Notes: generated from the letters alone by a model not told the origin. Positions 32,317-41,269 are shown, numbered from the stretch's first letter. The stretch is 64,000 nt of DNA from Glaciecola sp964446865 (GCA_964446865.1 CAYURD010000009.1:1-64000); one strand, 5' to 3'. A program made the numbers and translations.

Positions 32317-34989
32317 TTATGCGTAAAGTGGGTTAATTTTATCGCCGTCTATTTCTAGCGATTTGTGTGCTTTTGCAAGCGTAGCGGCGTCAATCTCGCC
32401 CGACTTATGAAGCTCATACAAAGCAGCATAAGCGATATTTTGAGGATCAACCTCAAAATGACGACGCAAATTAGGACGACTATCCGAACGTCCAAAACCA
32501 TCAGTACCTAGTACTCGGTATGCGCCTGGCACAAAGTTACGCACTTGGTCAGCATATGACTTGATGTAATCTGTCGCCGCAATGGTAGGACCATCATTTC
32601 CTTCACTAAGTACTTCAGTGATATACGCTACTTTTTGCTTCGCTTCAGGGTTTCTCATATTAAAGCGATCGCAATCAATTCCGTCACGGCCTAGTTCGTT
32701 AAATGAGGGCACACTGTAAACTTCAGAGCTAACGCTAAACTCTTCGCTTAATATTCGAGCAGCTTCTCTTACTTGAACCAAAATAGTGCCGCAACCAAGA
32801 AGTTTCACTTTCTTCTTCGCTCTTGCGCTACCCACTTTATCAAGCAAATAAATACCTTTTAAAATACCTTCTTCACAGCCTTTTGGCATTTCAGGTTGGA
32901 CGTAGTTTTCATTCATCACGGTAAGGTAATAAAAAACATTTTCTTGGTTTTCAAGCATTCTGCGAATACCGTCTTGTACAACTACAGCGACCTCGTAACC
33001 ATAGGTTGGGTCATAGCTTACACAGTTAGGAATTAAACCCGCTTGCACGTGTGAATGTCCGTCTTGATGCTGCAGTCCTTCGCCATTAAGCGTTGTTCTA
33101 CCGGCTGTACCGCCCACTAAAAACCCTCTACATTGAGAATCACCAGCCGCCCAAGCCATATCACCAACACGTTGGAAACCAAACATTGAGTAGTAGATAT
33201 ATACCGGAAGCATAGGTAAATCATTTAGAGAATATGATGTACCTGCCGCCACAAACGAGGACATTGCGCCTAGTTCATTGATACCTTCTTGCAGGACTTG
33301 GCCTTTTTTATCTTCACGATAATAAGCGACTTGGTCTTTGTCTTGCGGCACATATTTTTGACCGGTATTACTATAGATACCCACTTGTCTAAATAGACCT
33401 TCCATACCAAATGTACGCGCTTCGTCAGGAATAATCGGCACAACACGTTGGCCCATCTGCTTATCTTTAAGCATCACGGTTAACACACGCACAAATGCCA
33501 TTGTGGTCGAAATTTCTCGTTCACCCGAACCTTTTGTTATCGCTTCAAATGATTTGAGCGGCGGCGCAGGAAGTTCTTCAGTACTGTTTATGCGACGCAC
33601 TGGCATGTAGCCTTTGAGTGCTTCGCGTTTTTCACGAAGATATTTCATTTCAACGCTATCTTCTTCAAACTTGTAATACGCCAACTCAGCGCAATCTTCG
33701 TCAGAGACTGGGATGTTAAAACGGTCGCGATAAAGTTTTACCGAATCAACGTCCATTTTCTTCACGTTGTGGGCAATATTTTTACCTTCACCTGCATCAC
33801 CAAGGCCATAACCTTTAACTGTTTTAGCTAAAATTACCTGTGGGCGACCTTGTGTTTCAGTCGCACGTTTATATGCGGCATATACTTTTACTGGATCATG
33901 CCCACCACGGTTTAGGCGCCATATATCTTCATCAGACATATTTGCAACCATCTCTTTTAATTCTGGATATTTACCAAAGAAGTTTTCACGGGTGTATTGA
34001 CCCCCTTTAGATTTGTAGTTTTGGTATTCCCCGTCTACTGTTTCATTCATCACATCAAGCAGCTTGCCTGACGTATCGCGAGCTAAAAGAGAATCCCAGT
34101 AGCGACCCCAAATAACTTTGATCACTTCCCAACCGGCGCCTCTAAATGTGCCTTCAAGTTCTTGGATAATTTTGCCATTACCGCGCACCGGGCCGTCTAA
34201 TCGCTGCAAGTTACAATTGATGACAAACGTTAGGTTATCAAGATTTTCGCGAGAAGCTAATCCAATGGCACCCAAGCTTTCTGGCTCGTCTACTTCACCA
34301 TCCCCCATAAAGCACCATACACGTTGATTAGAGCAATCTTTTAATCCACGGTTAGTGAGGTATTTTAAGAAGCGCGCTAAATATATTGCTTGCATTGGGC
34401 CAAGACCCATAGACACAGTTGGGAATTGCCAAAAATCAGGCATTAGTTTGGGGTGAGGATAAGAAGATACGCCTTCACCATCTACTTCTTGACGGAAATT
34501 ATCGAGTTGCCCTGCGCTTAAACGACCTTCAATAAATGCGCGAGAATAAATGCCTGGTGATACATGGCCTTGCACAAACAAATAGTCGCCACCATCGGCG
34601 TCACTTGGGGCTCTGAAAAAATGATTAAAACCAACATCATAAAGCATTGCAGAAGACGCAAAACTAGAAATATGACCACCTAGCTCTAAATCTTTACCCG
34701 AACCACGTAATACCATCATCAACGCATTCCAGCGAATTGCATTTCTGATTTTAGTTTCTATGGTTTGGTCACCCGGCATCGTAGGTTCTTGACCCGCTGG
34801 AATAGTATTTAAATAAGCAGTCGTTGCATCGTACGGCAAATGCGCACCATTTCTACGCGCTTTTTCTATCAAAGATTCAAGTAAATAATGTGCTCGGTCA
34901 ACACCCTCAGTCTCTAATACCGCTTCAAGCGCTTCAATCCATTCCTGCGTTTCAATCGGATCTAGATCGGGTTGTTTCGTATCGGCCAT
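32317..34989 (-). CDS. aceE: Pyruvate dehydrogenase E1 component (homodimeric)
   Basis: Thiamine-diphosphate enzyme decarboxylating pyruvate and acetylating E2. It has 890 residues (E. coli 887). Visible are GHISSFASSAMLYDVGFNHFFRA, the ThDP motif from VWCFMGDGEVDEPESLGAIGLA to FVINCNLQRLDGPVRGNGKI, and FGMEGLFRQVGIYS in the transketolase-like middle domain. A C-terminal domain follows with DGFGRSDSRPNLRRHFEVD. First enzyme gene of the operon, 142 bp after pdhR on the same strand. That gap contains an inverted repeat with PdhR-type half-sites, so aceE may have its own regulated promoter. Confidence 0.98.
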   Translation of the reverse strand: MADTKQPDLDPIETQEWIEALEAVLETEGVDRAHYLLESLIEKARRNGAHLPYDATTAYLNTIPAGQEPTMPGDQTIETKIRNAIRWNALMMVLRGSGKDLELGGHISSFASSAMLYDVGFNHFFRAPSDADGGDYLFVQGHVSPGIYSRAFIEGRLSAGQLDNFRQEVDGEGVSSYPHPKLMPDFWQFPTVSMGLGPMQAIYLARFLKYLTNRGLKDCSNQRVWCFMGDGEVDEPESLGAIGLASRENLDNLTFVINCNLQRLDGPVRGNGKIIQELEGTFRGAGWEVIKVIWGRYWDSLLARDTSGKLLDVMNETVDGEYQNYKSKGGQYTRENFFGKYPELKEMVANMSDEDIWRLNRGGHDPVKVYAAYKRATETQGRPQVILAKTVKGYGLGDAGEGKNIAHNVKKMDVDSVKLYRDRFNIPVSDEDCAELAYYKFEEDSVEMKYLREKREALKGYMPVRRINSTEELPAPPLKSFEAITKGSGEREISTTMAFVRVLTVMLKDKQMGQRVVPIIPDEARTFGMEGLFRQVGIYSNTGQKYVPQDKDQVAYYREDKKGQVLQEGINELGAMSSFVAAGTSYSLNDLPMLPVYIYYSMFGFQRVGDMAWAAGDSQCRGFLVGGTAGRTTLNGEGLQHQDGHSHVQAGLIPNCVSYDPTYGYEVAVVVQDGIRRMLENQENVFYYLTVMNENYVQPEMPKGCEEGILKGIYLLDKVGSARAKKKVKLLGCGTILVQVREAARILSEEFSVSSEVYSVPSFNELGRDGIDCDRFNMRNPEAKQKVAYITEVLSEGNDGPTIAATDYIKSYADQVRNFVPGAYRVLGTDGFGRSDSRPNLRRHFEVDPQNIAYAALYELHKSGEIDAATLAKAHKSLEIDGDKINPLYA

Positions 34990-35107
34990 AGTTTCTTCCT
35001 ATTGTTTAATTCATCTTTCTATTTTGTTATGGGTCTAGCAAAGTAATCCTCGCATAAACACACAAACAAAAGTGTTCATAACTAACCTTACTTCAATGAT
35101 TTTTAAT

Positions 35108-35132
35108 ATTGGTATTAATACTGAATACCAAT
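35108..35132. promoter_or_regulatory. Inverted repeat between pdhR and aceE with PdhR-like half-sites
   Basis: ATTGGTATT (35108-35116), AATACTG, AATACCAAT (35124-35132). The arms carry the ATTGGT/ACCAAT halves of the PdhR box, but 13 bp apart instead of the usual 3. Its end touches the pdhR stop codon. On RNA it would also form an AT-rich hairpin, so an attenuator or end-of-gene structure is an alternative. Confidence 0.45.
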
Positions 35133-35884
35133 TATTGCTCTCTACTCACTATACGACGCAAACTGCGTTGAACCTTTGCATCGTTTTTGTTAATTTCTAA
35201 TAAGGTCTTTTCAACAAAAGAGAGGTGATGATGACTTGCATCTCTTGCTGATTCTGGGTTGCCCGAGCGAATAGCGTTCACAATATCTGAACGTTGTTCA
35301 AATAATTCTGCTTCGACATCCGCGCCACTGCGCAGCATCTCTAGATTTTGTTTGACATTATCTTCTAGCATTAAGCGCATAGCTTGCATGACTTGTACTA
35401 GCACTTTATTTTGTGAAGCTTTTGCCATTGTGAAATAAAAGTGACCAAGCGCTGCGGCTTCAGCATCTGGGTCATTTTTGTTTGCAGTATCTTGAAGAGC
35501 CTCTAGCGCTTCTTGCAAAGCGTCATGATCTTCTTTTTGTCCTCTCAAAGCGGCATAAAAAGCAGCCATTCCCTCTAAAGAATGTCTAAATTCAAGCAAA
35601 TCAAATTGTGTTTCAGGTCGCTTGGAAATAAGCGCAAGTATTGGATCAGATAGTCGACGGTTAAGATGTTGAGAAACAAACGTGCCGCCGCCTTGCTTTC
35701 TCTCGATTAACCCTTTTGCATGGAGATTTTGAATAGCTTCACGCAAAGATGGTCGCGATACATTGAACTTACCCGCTAATTCTCGCTCTGGTAAGAGTTT
35801 TTCGCCAGCGGTTAGCGTGCCATCTACGATCATCGACTCGAGTCTTTCGGTGATGACATCAGATAATTTAGCTTGCCTGATCAT
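35132..35884 (-). CDS. pdhR: Pyruvate dehydrogenase complex repressor, GntR/FadR family
   Basis: Transcriptional repressor of the pdh operon, relieved by pyruvate in E. coli. It has 250 residues (E. coli 254). The N-terminal winged helix is ITERLESMIVDGTLTAGEKLLPERELAGKFNVSRPSLREAIQNLHAKGLIERKQGGGTFV in several pieces, at about residues 10-70. The FCD ligand-binding domain follows (LLEFRHSLEGMAAFYAALRG). Position upstream of aceE on the same strand and a PdhR-like box 66 bp upstream of its own start support autoregulation and control of aceEF-lpd. Confidence 0.96.
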   Translation of the reverse strand: MIRQAKLSDVITERLESMIVDGTLTAGEKLLPERELAGKFNVSRPSLREAIQNLHAKGLIERKQGGGTFVSQHLNRRLSDPILALISKRPETQFDLLEFRHSLEGMAAFYAALRGQKEDHDALQEALEALQDTANKNDPDAEAAALGHFYFTMAKASQNKVLVQVMQAMRLMLEDNVKQNLEMLRSGADVEAELFEQRSDIVNAIRSGNPESARDASHHHLSFVEKTLLEINKNDAKVQRSLRRIVSREQ

Positions 35885-35949
35885 TGTATGCTCTTCATTT
35901 TATTTACAATTTCCTGCTGCGATTAGAGATTAGTATTTGCAAACAAGCA

Positions 35950-35965
35950 AATGGTAATACCAATT
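35950..35965. promoter_or_regulatory. PdhR-type operator upstream of pdhR
   Basis: AATGGT-AAT-ACCAAT (35950-35964) matches the known PdhR box ATTGGTnnnACCAAT in all but one position. It lies 66 bp upstream of the pdhR start, a fitting place for autorepression. A further ACCAAT occurs immediately downstream at about 35967-35972. Confidence 0.75.
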
Positions 35966-36005
35966 AACCAATGCATTTTAATCAAGAAATTTAAAATGTA
36001 AAGCT

Positions 36006-36986
36006 TTAAGTGATCGCACCTGTCATTGTCATGATCGAGATCAACATTAGCAAAAATACGATATTACGCTTGACCAGCTTTACCATTCTTAAAGGCTCAT
36101 CTAAATATGTATTTTGATTTTCACTTAAGTCTTCGCTTGCTTTAGCAACTGCGGCGAGCACATCGTAAGCGCTCTTTTTATAGTCACCAAAGCTAGCTAG
36201 CCACACAGGTAATCCTTGGCTAAAATGGCCTACCAATAAATATCCAAACGCAGTCAATCTTGCTGGTATCCAATCCAATACTAGCATTACCGCAGATTCT
36301 TTCTCTACGCCATTAGTCTGAGATTTAGTTTGTGTAATTCTAGTCGCATCTTCGCAAACAACTTCGCTATTTGCTTCAAGCTCAAATGCTTGATCTTGTT
36401 CTAGCATCTCATTAGTTATATCGCATTGGCGCTTGCGAATAAAAAACCACTCTTTTGCAACAGAATAAAAAACAGCACCCGGCAAACCTAATACGACAAA
36501 AAAGATAATAACGCTCGCATATTGGCGATAGTTAACCAACACGAGTTGCTTACCCACGTTTGATAAATCGCCTCCTTGATTACCAAAGTTTTCACTATAT
36601 AAAGCACAGGCTTCAAAATCTTCTCGATTGGCTGCTTGCAGATATCGTTTATATGTATCGCGAGTCACTGGGCATCCCAAACAAACCCAAAGCACGATTA
36701 AATACAAGGCAAAAGTAAGGACTCCTGGAAGGTAAGCGACCAATATGTAGACAAGTAAGGCAGGTATTGCAGCAACAAGTAACATCAACGCTTGTTCAGG
36801 TATCGAGCTCAAAAATTGATGCAAGCTTGATGATTGACTGTCACTTTGGGGTGTTGTTACTTCGTTATTATTCTTAAAGCCTAAGGCTAAAAAATATTGC
36901 TGCGAAATAGTCGCAATGTGCCAAGACCTAGATTTTTTGACGACACGCTCTAGTGCCATCACAATCAGTAGTGTAAATAAGGTCAC
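36006..36986 (-). CDS. ampE: AmpE-like inner-membrane protein
   Basis: Membrane protein of 326 residues resembling AmpE (284 in E. coli), whose exact biochemical role is unsettled; it is named from its link to beta-lactamase induction. The opening MTLFTLLIVMALERVVKKSRSWH is characteristic. Hydrophobic segments include ALMLLVAAIPALLVYILVAYLPGVL, YASVIIFFVVLGLPGAVFYSVA and a C-terminal NIVFLLMLISIMTMTGAI. The conserved NREDFEACALY and NYRQYASVIIFF are present. A polar insertion (about residues 195-220) with repeated E/T/Q may account for the extra length. Usually coupled to ampD; no ampD is present here. It precedes pdhR on the same strand. Confidence 0.85.
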   Translation of the reverse strand: MTLFTLLIVMALERVVKKSRSWHIATISQQYFLALGFKNNNEVTTPQSDSQSSSLHQFLSSIPEQALMLLVAAIPALLVYILVAYLPGVLTFALYLIVLWVCLGCPVTRDTYKRYLQAANREDFEACALYSENFGNQGGDLSNVGKQLVLVNYRQYASVIIFFVVLGLPGAVFYSVAKEWFFIRKRQCDITNEMLEQDQAFELEANSEVVCEDATRITQTKSQTNGVEKESAVMLVLDWIPARLTAFGYLLVGHFSQGLPVWLASFGDYKKSAYDVLAAVAKASEDLSENQNTYLDEPLRMVKLVKRNIVFLLMLISIMTMTGAIT

Positions 36987-37144
36987 GATTTTTTTCCCTA
37001 TAAATGTTAAGTGCCTATATAAAAATCAAGTATAAAAGCATTAACTTATACTGCAAGTATTGAGTAACTTGCGTTAACTTGTGATTGAGACTGCTTTAGC
37101 CTGCAGGTAGAATAGGCTGCTAATATCGAATAGAAGGTTGTCGA

Positions 37145-38050
37145 GTGAAAAAGACATATAATGTTGACATCAATGCGGATGTAAGTCGCGCACTAATAGA
37201 AGACTTGCATAGTACTCCCAGCGAATTAGCTATGGTCAATGGGGCATCGAAACAGTGCTTAAGCACCCTAGCAACACTTGCTAAACAAGATATTACGGCT
37301 CAGCTTATCCCTGAGCATGAAATAGCAAACGCCCATATAATAACACGAGAAGACATAGTGCTTTGTGGTATAGCATGGGCGCAAGCGGCTTTTACACTTA
37401 TCGACAGCAATATAAAACTCACTTGGCATTATGAAGATGGCGACAAAATCAAGGCTGGGCAAAGCCTTGTTGATATAAAAGGTTATGCTAGATCGATACT
37501 AACAAGTGAAAGAACGGCTTTAAACTTTTTGCAAACACTTAGTGCAACGGCAACTAGCACTGCGAATTATGCGAAACACTTGCAAGGCTTTCAAACACAG
37601 CTCCTTGACACTCGCAAAACACTACCTGGGTTTCGTCAAGCCCAAAAATATGCCGTGACCTGCGGCGGTGGTGCCAATCATAGAATGGGTTTGTATGACG
37701 CGTTTTTAATTAAAGAGAACCATATAAAAGCGTGCGGCACTATTACCAATGCGATAAAGACTGCAAAAGAAATGCTATATAACAAACCTATAGAAGTTGA
37801 AGTTGAAAGCCTTGATGAACTCAATGAAGCAATTAAAGCCGGCGCCGACATTATTATGCTTGACAACTTCTCAACAGAACAGGTCCAAAGGGCAGTAGCC
37901 CTTAATAATCAACAGTGTAAGCTTGAAGTCTCGGGCAACATTACCGAAGAAAGGTTAGCAGAATTAGCTAAGACAAACGTTGATTTTGTATCAACGGGTG
38001 CAATAACTAAGCATGTCAAGGCTGTTGATTTATCCTTATTAATTCTCTGA
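37145..38050 (+). CDS. nadC: Nicotinate-nucleotide pyrophosphorylase (quinolinate phosphoribosyltransferase)
   Basis: Converts quinolinate and PRPP to nicotinate mononucleotide in de novo NAD synthesis. 301 residues, normal length. It starts with GTG at 37145 with AAGG about 7 nt upstream. Motifs: SERTALNFLQTLSATATST, the PRPP-binding LLDTRKTLPGFRQAQKYAVTCGGGANHRMGLYDAFLIKENH region, VEVESLDELNEA and IMLDNFS. It is divergent from ampE in a 158-bp gap; in E. coli ampD lies between these two. A pilin gene follows 217 bp later with its own terminator. Confidence 0.97.
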   Translation: MKKTYNVDINADVSRALIEDLHSTPSELAMVNGASKQCLSTLATLAKQDITAQLIPEHEIANAHIITREDIVLCGIAWAQAAFTLIDSNIKLTWHYEDGDKIKAGQSLVDIKGYARSILTSERTALNFLQTLSATATSTANYAKHLQGFQTQLLDTRKTLPGFRQAQKYAVTCGGGANHRMGLYDAFLIKENHIKACGTITNAIKTAKEMLYNKPIEVEVESLDELNEAIKAGADIIMLDNFSTEQVQRAVALNNQQCKLEVSGNITEERLAELAKTNVDFVSTGAITKHVKAVDLSLLIL

Positions 38051-38267
38051 AAATACTCAAGTTTTTGGCAAGTTAGCCGTTAAAAGCATACGGAAAATGT
38101 GTCAAAACCAACACTTAAGTATTTTCCTGCATACTTCACAAAGTACGTAAGCGGCATATACTCATTTCCGAGGTCACAGAGAGACGGACATATTGACAAG
38201 TCATCTGTAACCGCTTTTAAAAAACTACTTTGTTAAAATCGCGTTCAACGACGCTTGGAGAATTATT

Positions 38268-38687
38268 ATGAATATGTCTACTATTAAAAATCAAAAAGGT
38301 TTTACCTTAATTGAATTAATGATTGTTGTTGCCATTATCGGTATCTTGGCAGCTATCGCTTTACCTGCGTATCAAAACTACACAGACAAAGCGAAGTTTA
38401 CTGAAGTAATCAATGCAACTGCGGCTGCTAAGTCTGCTGTTGAAGTTTGTGCTCAAGTAAACGCTGCAGTAACTAACTGTACTGGTGGTGCTAACGGTTC
38501 TAACGGTATTCCTGCTGACGTGACAGCTGCTGCCGGTGTTGTTGGTTTATCAACTACGGCGGGTGTAATTGTGGCGACTGCTGCTACTGACGCATCTATT
38601 ACTGGCGCGACTCTAACCCTAACACCAGCTTACGGTGCAGGTAAAGTAACGTGGACATCAGCTTGTAGTCCAGCAACGCTTTGTTAA
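38268..38687 (+). CDS. pilA: Type IV pilin, major subunit
   Basis: Pre-pilin of 139 residues. The short leader MNMSTIKNQKG is followed by FTLIELMIVVAIIGILAAIA; cleavage by the prepilin peptidase would fall between G11 and F12, with N-methylation of F12 and the essential E at mature position 5. The globular part is rich in A, T and V and has four cysteines (VEVCAQ, VTNCTGG, TSACSPATLC). The ribosome-binding site is TTGGAGAA about 6 nt upstream. It is closely followed by an intrinsic terminator, which insulates high pilin expression from pilC. Confidence 0.95.
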   Translation: MNMSTIKNQKGFTLIELMIVVAIIGILAAIALPAYQNYTDKAKFTEVINATAAAKSAVEVCAQVNAAVTNCTGGANGSNGIPADVTAAAGVVGLSTTAGVIVATAATDASITGATLTLTPAYGAGKVTWTSACSPATLC

Positions 38688-38715
38688 TCAGTTAGTTTAG
38701 AAGAACAAGCGTCGA

Positions 38716-38737
38716 GAGCCCAGTTAATCTGGGCTTT
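38716..38737 (+). terminator. Intrinsic terminator after pilA
   Basis: AGCCCAG (38716-38722), TTAAT loop, CTGGGCT (38728-38734) and a short T run. It lies 29 bp after the pilA stop and before pilC. Confidence 0.85.
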
Positions 38738-38772
38738 TGTGTCTTTAATCCACTTCAAATAGGTGACAAGTT

Positions 38773-39981
38773 ATGGCCGCAGCATTACAAAACTTTGAAT
38801 GGTCTGGCGCTGATAAAAGCGGTAAGAAGAACAAAGGCGAAATATCAGCTAAAAATTTAATCGAAGCTAAAAACCTGCTTAGACGCAGAGGCATAGCAGC
38901 AACACGCGTTCGAAAAAAATCTAATCCACTTTTCAAGAAAAAAGATAAAGTATCGCCTGCTGATATTTGTATTCTATCTAGGCAATTAGCCACAATGTTG
39001 GGTGCTGGTGTAACACTGATCCAAAGTTTAGAAATGATTGGGCAGGGGCATGAGAAAGAATCAGTTCGTAAAATGCTAGGTTCGATCACCGAAGAAGTGA
39101 AATCTGGCACGCCTTTATCAAATTCATTAAGAAAGCATCCATTGCAATTTGACGATTTATATTGCGACTTGGTTGAAACGGGTGAACAGTCTGGTGCACT
39201 AGAAACAATTTACGATCGGATCGCCCTATATAAAGAAAAAGCAGAAGCACTAAAATCAAAAATCAAAAAAGCCATGTTTTACCCAATTGCTGTGTTAGTT
39301 GTTGCGTTTATCGTTACCGTTATTCTACTTGTATTTGTGGTACCACAATTTGAAGAAATATTTGCAGGCTTTGGCGCTGAATTGCCAGCCTTTACATTGA
39401 TGGTTTTAGCATTATCTAATTTTGTACAAACGTATGGCGTATTTATTGCTGCAGGCGTTGCTGCTGCTGGCTTTTTGTTTGTGCGAGCACACAGAAAATC
39501 TCAGAAACTTAGAGATGCTGTTGATGCAAAAATTCTACTCATACCCGTAATAGGGGAAATTCTCAAAAAAGCTGCCATTGCTCGCTTTACTCGAACATTA
39601 TCGACAACCTTTGCTGCCGGTGTTCCACTGATAGGTGCATTAGACTCGGCTGCGGGTGCATCTGGTAATGCAATCTTCCGAGATGCTATTTTGTATATCA
39701 AAAAAGAAGTATCAGGTGGTATTCAAATGAACTCAGCAATGAGGTCTACGAATATTTTCCCGGATATGGTTACACAAATGGTTGCAATAGGCGAAGAGTC
39801 AGGTGCGGTAGACGATATGCTCAGTAAAATCGCATTCATCTACGAAGCGCAAGTAGACGATATGGTTGATGGCTTAACTAGCCTGTTAGAGCCAATGATA
39901 ATGTCAGTATTGGGTGTAGTCATTGGTGGACTCATTATTGCGATGTATCTGCCAATCTTCCAGATGGGTGCGGTAGTATAA
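38773..39981 (+). CDS. pilC: Type IV pilus inner-membrane platform protein PilC (T2SF family)
   Basis: Membrane platform of the type IV pilus machine. It has 402 residues. Two T2SF domains are visible: ILSRQLATMLGAGVTLIQSLEMIGQG near residue 73 and IARFTRTLSTTFAAGVPLIGALDSAAGASGN near 270. Hydrophobic segments: AMFYPIAVLVVAFIVTVILLVFVVP, FIAAGVAAAGFLFV and the C-terminal PMIMSVLGVVIGGLIIAMYLPIF. The expected partner ATPase gene pilB, normally between pilA and pilC, is missing: only 85 bp, with a terminator, separate them. PilB must be encoded elsewhere for a working pilus. The next gene, pilD, is 348 bp away, past a repeat. Confidence 0.95.
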   Translation: MAAALQNFEWSGADKSGKKNKGEISAKNLIEAKNLLRRRGIAATRVRKKSNPLFKKKDKVSPADICILSRQLATMLGAGVTLIQSLEMIGQGHEKESVRKMLGSITEEVKSGTPLSNSLRKHPLQFDDLYCDLVETGEQSGALETIYDRIALYKEKAEALKSKIKKAMFYPIAVLVVAFIVTVILLVFVVPQFEEIFAGFGAELPAFTLMVLALSNFVQTYGVFIAAGVAAAGFLFVRAHRKSQKLRDAVDAKILLIPVIGEILKKAAIARFTRTLSTTFAAGVPLIGALDSAAGASGNAIFRDAILYIKKEVSGGIQMNSAMRSTNIFPDMVTQMVAIGEESGAVDDMLSKIAFIYEAQVDDMVDGLTSLLEPMIMSVLGVVIGGLIIAMYLPIFQMGAVV

Positions 39982-40043
39982 AATTCGTCTTTTTGACGAG
40001 CAGATGTGCTTATTTTTATTCGCGCTTTTGCGTTATCTATTAT
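39982..40043. other. Start of the pilC-pilD gap; no gene in 39982-40329
   Basis: The 348-bp gap contains a terminator (40044-40070), a degenerate copy of the MITE-like core (40085-40196) and a tail of half-sites with 24-bp spacing (to about 40242). The remainder up to pilD is AT-rich with no clear element. Confidence 0.6.
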
Positions 40044-40070
40044 AGGCTTATCAATTGATAAGCCTTTTTT
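40044..40070 (+). terminator. Intrinsic terminator after pilC
   Basis: AGGCTTATC (40044-40052), AATT loop, GATAAGCCT (40057-40065), then TTTTTG. A perfect 9-bp stem with a T tract, 62 bp after the pilC stop. Confidence 0.9.
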
Positions 40071-40084
40071 GTTTAGGCTAATTT

Positions 40085-40242
40085 CGTCATCCTCGCGAAG
40101 GCGGGGATCTGGTGGATGTTATTGGCAAACCTAAAAACATCCACTTAGATGATATCGAATGGTTCCAATGAGGTCCCCGCCTGCGCGGGGATGACGAATC
40201 TGGCATGCGCGGGGATGACGGTGCTCGAATGCGCGGGGATGA
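40085..40242. repeat. Degenerate, inverted copy D of the MITE-like core with a 24-bp-period half-site tail
   Basis: 40085-40196 begins CGTCATCCTCGCGAAGGCGG and ends CGCGGGGATGACG, the reverse orientation of the internal core of copies A-C, with a diverged middle (112 bp against 114). The outer 18-bp terminal repeats are not recognisable. TGCGCGGGGATGA then recurs at 40182, 40206 and 40230, exactly 24 bp apart. Confidence 0.7.
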
Positions 40243-40329
40243 AGAGATTTTGGCTTAAGCAATCAATATTGGTCGATTGTTAAATATTATCAGTTCACGT
40301 TTATTATAAATAGCTAAATAGGCAATACC

Positions 40330-41223
40330 ATGTTTGAATTTATGGCAACTTCACCCACCTTTTACATTTGTTTTGTCTTTGGTTTGTCTTTATTAGTGGG
40401 TAGTTTTTTAAACGTCGTGATTTATCGGCTACCTGTCATGATGAAAAATACATGGCAAGATGAAATTGATGCTCATGTCCATGCAAATTCCCAAGAGAAT
40501 ATAGAAGATGGGACTGCCACTGAGTTTGTCAGTGAGCGCCCGCGTTTTAATCTTGTTAAGCCAGACTCAACTTGCCCTAAGTGCGGTCATGCCATTCGTG
40601 CTTGGGAGAATATTCCTGTTATATCTTGGTTATTTTTACGGGGTAAATGCAGTCAATGTAAAACCTCAATTTCTATCCGCTATCCTTTAATTGAATTACT
40701 TACTGCTGTGCTAAGTGCATGGGTCGCCTACAGGCTGGGTTTTACGCCCGTTGCCTTCGGGTTTATTTTTTGTACTTGGCTTTTAGTCGCCATGACGTTT
40801 ATTGATTTAGACGAGATGTTGTTACCCGACACTCTAACATTATCAATGCTATGGATTGGCCTTTTGTTGTCGGCCCATGTTCCTGAAATGTCGAGTCAAG
40901 ATGCTATTATAGGCGCCGCACTCGGGTATTTGAGTTTGTTCAGCGTATATTGGGGTTTTAAGCTGTTAACTGGCAAAGAAGGAATGGGCTACGGTGACTT
41001 TAAGCTTCTTGCCGCCATTGGCGTATGGGTAGGTTGGCAGCATTTGCCCATCGTAATATTATTTTCATCACTCGTTGGGGCAATTGTCGGCATTATCTTA
41101 ATGATGGTTAAAAATAAAGGCCGCAATTTGGCCATCCCTTTTGGCCCATACTTGGCAGCAGCAGGCTTTTTAACCATGCTTTATGGTGATAGTATCGCGA
41201 CATGGTATTTATCAACCCTCTAA
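40330..41223 (+). CDS. pilD: Prepilin peptidase / N-methyltransferase
   Basis: Inner-membrane aspartate protease that cleaves and N-methylates PilA-type prepilins. 297 residues. The cytoplasmic N-terminal region has the zinc-like tetracysteine C82-x2-C85 ... C107-x2-C110 (CPKCGHAIRAWENIPVISW, CSQCK). The catalytic aspartates are D159 (in IDLDEMLLPD) and D223 (in GMGYGDFKL). Several hydrophobic helices surround these. It precedes coaE, zapD and yacG in the order known from other gammaproteobacteria. It can also process type II secretion pseudopilins. Confidence 0.97.
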   Translation: MFEFMATSPTFYICFVFGLSLLVGSFLNVVIYRLPVMMKNTWQDEIDAHVHANSQENIEDGTATEFVSERPRFNLVKPDSTCPKCGHAIRAWENIPVISWLFLRGKCSQCKTSISIRYPLIELLTAVLSAWVAYRLGFTPVAFGFIFCTWLLVAMTFIDLDEMLLPDTLTLSMLWIGLLLSAHVPEMSSQDAIIGAALGYLSLFSVYWGFKLLTGKEGMGYGDFKLLAAIGVWVGWQHLPIVILFSSLVGAIVGIILMMVKNKGRNLAIPFGPYLAAAGFLTMLYGDSIATWYLSTL

Positions 41224-41269
41224 GTGCAGGGCCAGTGCCTCCATTGCACTTATTCTGATATAGCAACAT

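Noticed and set aside
31454..32326. Long open frame on the plus strand opposite aceF (about 290 codons)
   Set aside because: Created by the Ala/Ser/Glu codon bias of AceF's lipoyl and linker regions read in antisense; composition is low-complexity S/A/T/P and no family is recognisable.
38051..38267. Possible sigma-54 promoter upstream of pilA
   Set aside because: A TTGGCA occurs near 38066 but the GG-N10-GC spacing needed for a -24/-12 promoter is not met.
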